Source of the DNA: Clostridia bacterium
GTDB taxonomy: Bacteria > Bacillota_A > Clostridia > Christensenellales > Aristaeellaceae
Assembly: GCA_017432405.1 (NCBI GenBank)
Contig: JAFRJF010000241.1
Span: forward strand, 1 to 21,644
Length of the DNA: 21,644 bases
Direction of reading: 5' to 3'
Positions within the stretch are counted from its first letter, which is position 1. Every line of letters begins with the position of its first letter. The position numbers and the translations under genes were made by a program. The notes beneath the pieces were generated by a model, which was not told the DNA's origin, did not search any database, and saw only the letters and a program-made list of their open reading frames with translations. Below, piece by piece: positions 15,275 through 21,644 of this stretch.

Positions 15275-18200
15275 CTATCCCCTTCGGGGGTGCAGGCGGA
15301 TGCGGAGGGGTTTCGAGGCTGCGGGCGCGGGCTCGGCGGACTCTGCCGTTGTGAGCGCGGCTTCACTTGGCGCGGGCGTCACGGGCGCAGGCGCTTCCGT
15401 CACGGGCGCAAACGCTTCCGCTGTAGGCGCTTCCGTCACGGGCGCAGGCGCTTCCGTTGCAGGCGCGGGCGTCACGGGCGCAGGTTCAGGCGTCGCCGGC
15501 GCAGAAGCGCTTTCCTCTGCCATTTCGGATACGGGCGCAGCCATGGACGGGATTCCGGGCGCTGCCTCCGCTTCGCTGCGGGTCTCGCCGTCCAACACCT
15601 CGTCGCCGGTCATGCCGGCGGCCTCCTTGATCATCTGGATCTCCCGGGCCTTCATCTTCCTGCCGTTGAGCAGGTCGTACAGCACGGGCACGATGAAAAG
15701 GGTCATCAGCGTGGCGTAGCTCAGGCCGCCGATGGACACCACGGCCATGGGCTGCATCATCTCCGCGCCGGTGCCCTGGCCCAGGGCCATGGTGGACATG
15801 CCCAGTATGGTGGTCAGGGCGGTCATCAGGATTGGGCGCAGGCGGATGCGGCCGGTTTCGATCAGGGCCTCCCGCTTCTCCATGCCGCCGATGCGCAGTT
15901 GGTTGACGCAGTCGATGAACACGATGCCGTTGTTGACCACCACGCCGGAGAGCACCAGGAAGCCCAGCATACTGACGATGGACAGGTCCATTTTGCAGAT
16001 CAGCAGCGCCAGCAGGCCGCCGGTGAAGGCCAGCGGGATCGTGAACATGACGATGATCGGGGATTTGAAGCTCTGGAACTGGGCCACCATGATCAGGAAG
16101 ATCAGCAGCACGGCCACCAGCACCATCCAGACCAGGTCCTCCATGATGCCCATGACGGTCTCGTTCTCGCCGGCCAGGTCGGCGCTGTAGCCGGCGGGCA
16201 GGTTATAGCCCTTCAGCTTCTCGGCAAAGGCGTCGCTGACCAGGTTGGCGCTGTAGCCGTCGGCGATGCCGAAGGACACGGTCACCATCCGGCGCTGGCT
16301 GGCGCGGTTGATGGTGGAAAGGCTCTGGCTGTCGCGGATCGTCGCCACGTCGCCGATGCGCACCAGCTTGTTCTTGTCCTCGCTATCCGCTTCGATCTCC
16401 AGGTTTTCGATGTCCTCGGGCTTCAGCTCGCTGTTTTCGCCGTCCTCCAGGTAGATGCTCAGCTCGCGGCCGTCCAGCGTGACCTTGGTGATCTCCACCC
16501 GGCCGGCTACCTTTTGGGCCACGAATTGCAGGATCTGCCCGGTGGTGAGGTTCTCGTCGGTGGCCTTTTCCTTGTCCACCTCCACGCGCAGCTCGGGCAC
16601 GGCGTCCTCCAGGCCGTCGTCCACATCCACGATGCCCTCGGTCTGCCGGGCCAGCTCGGCCACGTCCTTCGCGATGGATTGCAGCACCTGCAGGTCGTCG
16701 CCGGTGATCTCCACCTGGATGCCGCTGCCGGTCATCATCGAGATGTCCATGGTGCTGGCCTGAACGGTGAGGTCGGCGTTCAGCTTCTTGCCGATCTCCT
16801 CCATCTGGCGGGCGATGTCGGCGTTTTTCAGCCCCTTGGATTCGTCGATGTTGATGTAGTAGCTCATGCCGCCACCGCTGGAGAGTATGCCGGTGCCGCC
16901 GCTCATCAGGCCCACGGATTCCACGCCGTCGATCTTCATCATCTCGTCCATGATGGCCACGGCCTGTTCCTTCTGCCGGGTTTCGGTCATGTCGGGGCCG
17001 AACTCGAGGTCGGCGCTCATCTGGCGGGAATTGACCTCAGGCATGAAGGAGATGCCCATCTTCGGCACCTGCATGACCGCAAAGGCCAGCAGTCCCAGCG
17101 CCGCCAGTAGCACCAGCGGCTTGAAGCGCAGCGCGCCGCGCAGCAGCATGCCGTAAAAGCGCTGTATGGCCCCGAAGATGCGGTGCCTGTGGGGCTTGGA
17201 GCGGCGCATCAGGAACGAGCACATGGCGGGCACCACCGTCATGGCCACGAACAGCGAGGCCAGCAGCGAATACGCGATGGTCAGGCCCATGTCGGCAAAC
17301 AGGTCCCTTGCCATGCCCTGAACGAACACGATGGGGAGGAACACGCAGATCGTGGTCAGCGTGGAGGAGAACAGCGCGCCGGAGACCGACGACACGCCCT
17401 CCACGCAGGCGCGCAGCAGGGGCACCCCCTCCTCGTCGTGGAGGCGGTAGATGTTTTCGATGGCCACGATGGAATTGTCCACCAGCATGCCGATGCCCAG
17501 GCTGAGGCCGGACAGGGACAGCACGTTCAGCGTGATGCCGGTGAAATACATGCACACGAAGGCGATTACGACGCTGATGGGGATGGAGAAGGCCACGGTG
17601 ATGGTGGGCCGGAAGTCCATCAGGAACAGCAGCAGTATCAGTATCGCCAGGCCGCCGCCGGTGAGCAGGTTGCCCAGCACCGAATCGACGATGATGTTGA
17701 TGTATTCGCCCTGGTTCATCAGGTCCACGATGTGAAGGTTCGGGTTTTCCTCGGCCAGGGCCTTCGCCTTGTCCATCACGGTCTTTGCCACGTCGGCGGT
17801 GGAATAGGTGGACTGCTTGTCCATGGACAGCAGTATGCCGTCCTGGCCGTTCAGCTTGGTGAACACGTCGTCCCGGTCATCGGTCAGTTCCACCCGGGCC
17901 ACGTCCAGCAGGCGTACCTCGTCCACCGAATCCAGGCCCAGCTTGAACAGCTTCAGCCGGCGTACGCCGTCCAGCGTGTCGAACTTGTCGCCCACGCGCA
18001 CCAGCACCTGCTCGTCGTCGGCGTCGTAGACGTAGCCGGCGGGCATGGCGATGTTCTGGGCGCCGATCAGGCCGGAGACGGTCTGTATCGTGATCACGCC
18101 GTCCAGGCCCGCGTTTTCAAGGGCCTCGTCCCGCTGCTCGTTGAACTCCTTGCGGGCCTTCGCCAGCTCGGCCTCGGCGTCCTTCAGCATGCCGGCGGCC

Positions 18201-21200
18201 TGGGAGAAGGCGGATTCCATCTGCTCGCGGCCCTCCTCCAGCTGTTGGCGGGAGGCGTTCAGGTCGGTGTCCTCGTCCATGCCCTGTACGAAGCCGCCGG
18301 GGATGATGTTATTCCTCAGCTTTTCCAGGGCCTCGTCCATCTGGGCGATGCCCGCGTCCAGCTGGGCCAGCCCCTCGGTGGCTTCGACATACTTCGCGTT
18401 CAGACCCTCCGGGTCCTCCAGCAACAGTATGGCTTGATAGGCATCGCTGTTTTCGATGGCGGCGATTTGTTCGTCGATCTGGGCGATGGCCTGCCTGAGC
18501 GCCTCCGGGGCGGCGGCAAGCTGGGCCTGCTGGGCGTCCAGCTGAGCGATTTCCTGGTCCAGGGCGGCTATGCGCTCGGTCAGGCTGTCGATCTGGGCCT
18601 GGGCGGCGTCCATGCGGCTCTGTATGTCGGCGTTGTCGTCGGTCATGGTATCCAGCGCGTCCTGCCTGGCGGCACGGGTTGCCCGCAGACCTTCCAGACT
18701 CTGGGACAGCGCGTCGATTTCAGCGGCCTTGTCCTCGATCTTCCGGTTCAATTCCTCCAGCAGCGCCTGCTCGGCGTCCCGCTGGGCCAGCAGGTCCTCG
18801 AGGGAGGCTTCCTCGGCCAGCGCTGCGCCAGGGCGATGGGCGCTTTCAGGCGCAGGAGTGGGTGTCGGGGTAGGCGTCGGTGTTGGGGCAGGCGTTGAGG
18901 TGGCGTCGGCAGCGGCTTCCCCAGGGGCTTCGCCGTCCTCCTTCGGTCCATCTGCCTTGTCGGCGGGAGATTCGGTATCTCCGGCGGTGGAGACGGCGTC
19001 ATCGTCCTTTTTGGTGTGCTTCGGACTGGCGTCGTCCGCCGCTTCAGTCAAATCCTTGGGTGCGTCGGAGTCGTCTTCGCCGGTGTTCTTCGGGGCATCG
19101 GCGGTATCATTGCCGCTGTCAATCCCGGAAGGCGCTTCGGTCTGCGCGGACGCCTCGGTCTCGGAGGGCGCCTCGGCCTCGGAAGATGCCTCGGTCTCAG
19201 AAAGCGCCTCGGTCTGCGCGGGCGCTTCGGTCTTGGAAGACGCCTCGGTCTGCGCGGGCGCTTCGGTCTTGGAAGACGCCTCGGTCTGGGCGGGCGCTTC
19301 GGTCTTGGAAGACGCCTCGGTCTGCGCGGGCGCTTCGGTCTCAGAAGGCGCCTCGGTCTGCGAAGGCGCTTCGATCTGCGCGGGCGCTTCGGTCTTGGAA
19401 GATGCCTCGGTCTGCGCGGGCGCTTCGGTCTCGGAAGGCGCGTCGGTCTGCGCGGGCGCTTCGGTCTCGGAAGGCGCCTCGGTCGGAGCCTCTAAGTCTT
19501 CCCCTGGCGCAGATGCGGAAGCAGGGGAAGCTGGCTCGCCGTCAGGCGAGTCTGATGAGGTCGTCTCCTCTTCCGCTTCCTCGTCGGTAGTCTCTATATC
19601 AGCGGGGACCTCATCCGCCTCGCTGCGCTCGCCACCTTCCCCATCGGGGGAAGGTCTTTGAGGCGCTTCGGTCTCGGAAGGCGCTTCTGTCTGGGCGGGC
19701 GCTTCGGCCTCGGAAGGTGCTTCTGTCGGAGCGTGTGCCTCGGCCTGTGCGGGTGCTTCTGTCTGGGCGGGCGCTTCAGTTTCCACAGGCGCTTCAGTCT
19801 CGGAAGGCGCGTCGGTCTGCGCGGGTGCTTCTGTCTGGGCGGGCGCTTCGGTTTCCGCGGGCGCTTCAGTCTCGGAAGGCGCGTCGGTCTGCGTGGGCGC
19901 TTCGGTTTCCGCCGGCGCTTCAGACTCTGTCGGGATGTCAGTCTCCTCGGGGACGCCGGTTTGAACAGGCGCCTCTGTAGGCGCAGGCGCTGGGGTAGCT
20001 TCGCCCTCGGCTTCTTCGATCTGGCGGGTGAGCGCGTCGATGCGATCCTGTGCTGCGGCCTGCTGGGCCTTCAGCTCATCCAGCGCGTCGTTGGCCGCCT
20101 TCAGTGCGGCTTCGCCTTCCGATATCTCCTCGTCCAGCCCTTCGATCTGCTGGCGCAGGGCGTCGGCGTCCAGCAGCTTCAGGTCGTCCAGATACTGCTG
20201 CTGACGGGTGCGCTCGGCGTCCAGCGCGTCCCGCTGGGCCTGAACTTCGGCGCGGGCGTCGGCGAGGGTGGGATCCGCCAGTGCGGCTTCGGCTTCAGCA
20301 AGCTGTCCCTCAAGATTCTCCTTTTGCAGCCTCAGCTGGGCCAGCGCGTCGGCGATCTCCTTGAGCTGCTGGCGCTGGTCCTCGTCCATGTTAACCAGGG
20401 CCTCGAGGGAGGCGACGTTTTGCGCCAGCGCCTCCCGCTGGGCTGCGGCTTCGGCGCGCTGCTGTGTCAGCTGTTCGATGGCAGGCCCGACCTGGGCCTC
20501 GGCTTCGTTAAGGCCTTTTTCGGCTTCGTCCAGCTGCTTCATGGCCTTGCGCTTGGCCCGGGAGAGCTTGCCTTTGCCGTCGGACAGCTGGGCCTGGGCG
20601 TCGTTCAGCTCCTTCTCCACGTCGGCCAGCTCTTTGTCCACGTCCCTGAGTATGGCGGCGTTGAGCACGTCGATGCGGCTCTGCTCTATGGTGACGTCGA
20701 TGCGCTGCTGGATGACGCCGGAGGCCTCTGCCGACGCGACGCCGTTGAGGGCCTCGAAGGCGGGCACCAACTCGTCCTCCACGTAGTTGGAAAGGGCCAG
20801 TATGTCCATGTCGTCCCGTGTGACGGAGAGTATGGCCACGGGCAGCATGTCGGGATTCAGCTTCATGGTCACCGGCGCGCCGACGTCGTCGCTCCAGTCG
20901 CCCCGCAGCTGGTCCAGCCGGGAGGAGATCTCGATCAGCGCGGTATCCATGTTCGCCCCGTCGTTGAACTGCATGATGACCACGGAGACGTTGTCCCGCG
21001 ACGACGAGGTGATCTTCTTCACGTCGTTCAGCGTGGCGAAGGCGGCCTCCATGGGCCGGGTGAGCTCGTCCTCCACCTGCTCCGGCGTGGCGCCTGCGTA
21101 GCTGGTGTACACCACCACATAGGGCAGGTTCATGCTGGGCAGCAGGTCGGTGGTCATGTGCTGGAACGATATGACCCCCAGCACGATGACCAGTATGATG

Positions 21201-21247
21201 CCCACAATGACCGTATATGGCTTTTTGACGCTGTATTTGGAGAACAT
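15275..21247 (-). CDS. Giant RND (HAE1/SwrC-like) efflux permease with an extracellular coiled-coil insert
   Basis: A 1990-residue proton-driven RND permease; usual family length is about 1,030-1,070. I chose the ATG at 21247 (MFSKYSVKKPYT), which has GGGAGG 6 bases upstream; the ATG at 21268 has none. Using numbering from 21268: TM1 at 18-36, porter parts to about 200, then an insert from about 203 to 1052. The insert holds heptad-rich helices (203-422), a Thr/Glu/Ala/Pro-rich stretch (424-816) and further helices (820-1052). The core resumes at GVITIQTVSGLIGAQN, with TM2-6 (about 1193-1350), TM7 at 1384-1402, a second porter half, and TM8-12 (1711-1866). TM4 has GIGMLVDNSIVAIENI, one Asp and an Asn as in Firmicutes homologues. 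A Pro/Thr/Glu cytoplasmic tail follows (1871-1997). No adaptor or outer-membrane partner is adjacent. Substrate unknown. Confidence 0.93.
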   Translation of the reverse strand: MFSKYSVKKPYTVIVGIILVIVLGVISFQHMTTDLLPSMNLPYVVVYTSYAGATPEQVEDELTRPMEAAFATLNDVKKITSSSRDNVSVVIMQFNDGANMDTALIEISSRLDQLRGDWSDDVGAPVTMKLNPDMLPVAILSVTRDDMDILALSNYVEDELVPAFEALNGVASAEASGVIQQRIDVTIEQSRIDVLNAAILRDVDKELADVEKELNDAQAQLSDGKGKLSRAKRKAMKQLDEAEKGLNEAEAQVGPAIEQLTQQRAEAAAQREALAQNVASLEALVNMDEDQRQQLKEIADALAQLRLQKENLEGQLAEAEAALADPTLADARAEVQAQRDALDAERTRQQQYLDDLKLLDADALRQQIEGLDEEISEGEAALKAANDALDELKAQQAAAQDRIDALTRQIEEAEGEATPAPAPTEAPVQTGVPEETDIPTESEAPAETEAPTQTDAPSETEAPAETEAPAQTEAPAQTDAPSETEAPVETEAPAQTEAPAQAEAHAPTEAPSEAEAPAQTEAPSETEAPQRPSPDGEGGERSEADEVPADIETTDEEAEEETTSSDSPDGEPASPASASAPGEDLEAPTEAPSETEAPAQTDAPSETEAPAQTEASSKTEAPAQIEAPSQTEAPSETEAPAQTEASSKTEAPAQTEASSKTEAPAQTEASSKTEAPAQTEALSETEASSEAEAPSETEASAQTEAPSGIDSGNDTADAPKNTGEDDSDAPKDLTEAADDASPKHTKKDDDAVSTAGDTESPADKADGPKEDGEAPGEAAADATSTPAPTPTPTPTPTPAPESAHRPGAALAEEASLEDLLAQRDAEQALLEELNRKIEDKAAEIDALSQSLEGLRATRAARQDALDTMTDDNADIQSRMDAAQAQIDSLTERIAALDQEIAQLDAQQAQLAAAPEALRQAIAQIDEQIAAIENSDAYQAILLLEDPEGLNAKYVEATEGLAQLDAGIAQMDEALEKLRNNIIPGGFVQGMDEDTDLNASRQQLEEGREQMESAFSQAAGMLKDAEAELAKARKEFNEQRDEALENAGLDGVITIQTVSGLIGAQNIAMPAGYVYDADDEQVLVRVGDKFDTLDGVRRLKLFKLGLDSVDEVRLLDVARVELTDDRDDVFTKLNGQDGILLSMDKQSTYSTADVAKTVMDKAKALAEENPNLHIVDLMNQGEYINIIVDSVLGNLLTGGGLAILILLLFLMDFRPTITVAFSIPISVVIAFVCMYFTGITLNVLSLSGLSLGIGMLVDNSIVAIENIYRLHDEEGVPLLRACVEGVSSVSGALFSSTLTTICVFLPIVFVQGMARDLFADMGLTIAYSLLASLFVAMTVVPAMCSFLMRRSKPHRHRIFGAIQRFYGMLLRGALRFKPLVLLAALGLLAFAVMQVPKMGISFMPEVNSRQMSADLEFGPDMTETRQKEQAVAIMDEMMKIDGVESVGLMSGGTGILSSGGGMSYYINIDESKGLKNADIARQMEEIGKKLNADLTVQASTMDISMMTGSGIQVEITGDDLQVLQSIAKDVAELARQTEGIVDVDDGLEDAVPELRVEVDKEKATDENLTTGQILQFVAQKVAGRVEITKVTLDGRELSIYLEDGENSELKPEDIENLEIEADSEDKNKLVRIGDVATIRDSQSLSTINRASQRRMVTVSFGIADGYSANLVSDAFAEKLKGYNLPAGYSADLAGENETVMGIMEDLVWMVLVAVLLIFLIMVAQFQSFKSPIIVMFTIPLAFTGGLLALLICKMDLSIVSMLGFLVLSGVVVNNGIVFIDCVNQLRIGGMEKREALIETGRIRLRPILMTALTTILGMSTMALGQGTGAEMMQPMAVVSIGGLSYATLMTLFIVPVLYDLLNGRKMKAREIQMIKEAAGMTGDEVLDGETRSEAEAAPGIPSMAAPVSEMAEESASAPATPEPAPVTPAPATEAPAPVTEAPTAEAFAPVTEAPAPVTPAPSEAALTTAESAEPAPAASKPLRIRLHPRRG
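19221..19328 (-). repeat. Three near-identical 36-base tandem repeats
   Basis: Units start at 19221, 19257 and 19293, each 36 bases, encoding the 12-residue block TEASSKTEAPAQ in register. The units differ at about one base (GCG versus GGG near the end of the second unit). A fourth, slightly diverged copy lies near 19385. High identity implies recent duplication and likely copy-number variation between strains. The 36-base length keeps the reading frame. Confidence 0.9.
19489..19663. mobile_element. MITE-like inverted palindromic pair translated in frame within the RND gene
   Basis: Two related palindromic modules face each other. The right one (19607-19663) runs GACCTCATCCGCCTCG, then hairpin arms CCTTCCCC (19635-19642) and GGGGAAGG (19647-19654), then TCTTTGAGG. 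The left one (19489-19562, read on the minus strand) runs GACCTCATCAGACTCG, a short stem, hairpin arms CTTCCCCTG and CAGGGGAAG, then ACTTAGAGG. The outer ends CCTCTAAG and CTTTGAGG form imperfect terminal inverted repeats. The element replaces the TEAP pattern by an acidic non-repetitive block (residues 537-593) without breaking frame. It resembles, from memory, palindromic repeats common between genes of gut Clostridia. Confidence 0.65.
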
Positions 21248-21497
21248 GCCGCGCCTCCCGATGGACATAATTGTGGAATTTATATCTATTATATTACAAT
21301 TCTATCCGCATAATATGAATTGAAAATAAAGAAAATCCGACACTATTATAATCGCTGGGATGGACGATGTCCATTGATTTTATATATTTAACCTTGGATG
21401 CTGTCATTTGCGAAAGCGGGTTACAGGCGGGCGAGGATGATCGAAAACGGTTCAGTATGGCTTGGAGGAAACAGATGACGGATGCCGTTTACCTGAG
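21248..21497. other. AT-rich intergenic region upstream of the RND gene
   Basis: No convincing gene is seen; a 66-codon open frame over 21367-21567 contains the RAYT promoter and lacks a ribosome site. A minus-strand TATAAT at 21293-21288 is a candidate -10 for the RND gene without a clear -35. A small palindrome, ATGGACGATGTCCAT (21360-21374), could be an operator. The local AT content is much higher than in the flanking genes. Confidence 0.4.
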
Positions 21498-21522
21498 TGT
21501 CACGGGGACGGTTCTCTTGACA
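21498..21522. repeat. Imperfect palindrome at the RAYT promoter
   Basis: TGTCA (21498-21502) and TGACA (21518-21522) are inverted ends around GGGGACGGTTCTC, whose halves GGGGAC and GTTCTC can pair in RNA with G-U pairs. The right arm is the -35 element TTGACA. A similar GGGGACGGTTCTC motif is, from memory, often found next to this type of transposase gene in Firmicutes, so it may be the element end or a cognate repeat. Confidence 0.55.
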
Positions 21523-21546
21523 ACCACATCCTTCCTTTGGTATAAT
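21517..21546 (+). promoter_or_regulatory. Near-consensus promoter of the RAYT gene
   Basis: A perfect TTGACA (21517-21522) and a perfect TATAAT (21541-21546), separated by 18 bases and preceded by TGG (extended -10), form the strongest promoter in the window. Transcription should begin about 20 bases before the ATG at 21574. The -35 overlaps the palindrome, so a palindrome-binding transposase could repress its own gene. Confidence 0.8.
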
Positions 21547-21573
21547 ACGACCAGGGGAAGGATGTGATCATTT

Positions 21574-21644
21574 ATGCCGAGAGCGGCACGCCAAAAGAGC
21601 GAAAGCGGCTATTATCACGTCATCCTGCGGGGCATCGGCAGGCA
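21574..21644 (+). CDS. REP-associated tyrosine transposase (RAYT, Y1/IS200-like), N-terminus only
   Basis: Only 23 codons are inside the window. The peptide MPRAARQKSESGYYHVILRG, followed by IGR, matches the typical start of the Y1-family REP-associated transposase (MPR.AR..S.SG.YHV..RG..RQ). The YHVILRG strand leads to the HUH metal-binding region in full-length members, which is not visible here. GGGGAAGGA lies about 11 bases upstream of the ATG. These enzymes are single-copy housekeeping relatives of the IS200 transposase that nick REP palindromes. The window's GTAG-flanked hairpins at 6839-6979 are plausible substrates. Whether the gene is intact cannot be judged. Confidence 0.82.
   Translation, partial: MPRAARQKSESGYYHVILRGIGR

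Larger units (their letters stand above)
18821..19999 (-). repeat. Low-complexity Thr/Glu/Ala/Pro-rich coding stretch in the RND gene
   Basis: About 393 residues are dominated by short blocks such as SETEAPAQTEAP and SSKTEAPAQTEA, mostly 6 or 12 residues long, broken by a non-repetitive acidic block (residues 537-593). It ends in a run of alternating Thr-Pro (PTPTPTPTPTP). It separates the two coiled-coil halves. Composition suggests an extended, flexible, negatively charged segment outside the membrane, possibly glycosylated on Thr or Ser, but that is inference. Confidence 0.9.

Noticed and set aside
19221..19328. CRISPR-like array of 36-base repeats
   Set aside because: The units are directly adjacent without spacers, encode an in-frame peptide repeat and no cas gene is nearby.
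15254..21313. Long plus-strand open frames (15254-17110, 17183-18898, 19658-21313) opposite the RND gene
   Set aside because: They are antisense to a clearly conserved RND permease, have compositions typical of shadows (His/Gly/Val- or Arg/Gly/Leu-rich) and show no ribosome site or family motif.
21367..21567. A 66-codon plus-strand open frame before the RAYT gene
   Set aside because: It contains the RAYT promoter and palindrome, lacks a ribosome site and shows no recognisable sequence.

Overview
The window looks like a chromosomal stretch from a GC-rich, Gram-positive-type (monoderm) bacterium of the Clostridia, probably an uncultured gut lineage. This is inferred from gene content: argF-carA-carB order, an FHA/SEDS/class B PBP wall operon, a SpoIID-domain protein, a SwrC-like RND permease with no adaptor or TolC gene beside it, clean AGGAGG ribosome sites and TTGACA/TATAAT-type promoters. 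No rRNA, tRNA or CRISPR array was seen. Family names rest on motifs I can read, not on database searches.

Layout. (1) 1-2652, minus strand: argF, carA and the start of carB form a compact arginine/carbamoyl-phosphate operon, with a promoter at 2683-2711 and a candidate ArgR box at 2751-2768. (2) 2851-5290, plus strand: a strong promoter drives a 769-aa exported, very acidic protein of unknown function, closed by an 18-bp-stem hairpin shared with the convergent ABC genes. (3) 5306-6809, minus: a two-gene ABC transporter (ATPase then permease, overlapping). Its upstream region holds two composite palindromic units, each a pair of GTAG-flanked hairpins. (4) 7037-10804, minus: FHA protein, SEDS glycosyltransferase, class B PBP and a DUF5655-like gene form a cell-wall synthesis operon interrupted by two different hairpin repeats. 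(5) 10952-15186, plus: a promoter, a heptanucleotide tandem array, then a SpoIID/SH3 wall protein and a secreted caspase-fold peptidase, closed by a clear terminator. (6) 15275-21247, minus: a giant 1990-aa RND permease carrying an insert of about 850 residues (coiled coil, Thr/Glu/Ala/Pro repeats, coiled coil). (7) 21498-21644, plus: a near-consensus promoter and the first 23 codons of a REP-associated tyrosine transposase (RAYT).

How the parts fit. Regions 4-6 are mainly cell-envelope functions: septal or lateral wall synthesis, a wall-hydrolase-like SpoIID protein with a wall-binding domain, an exported peptidase, and an export pump with a long extracellular rod. Running through the whole window is a rich set of small palindromic repeats of at least four families: GTAG hairpins, CTGATTT hairpins, ATGAGGA heptads, and a MITE-like inverted pair translated in frame inside the RND gene. 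Several of these hairpins sit directly after stop codons. Because the GTAG hairpins have the form expected of REP sequences and a RAYT gene lies at the window edge, the most interesting candidate system here is a REP/RAYT element family, together with the unusual RND protein that has absorbed a palindromic element into its coding sequence.
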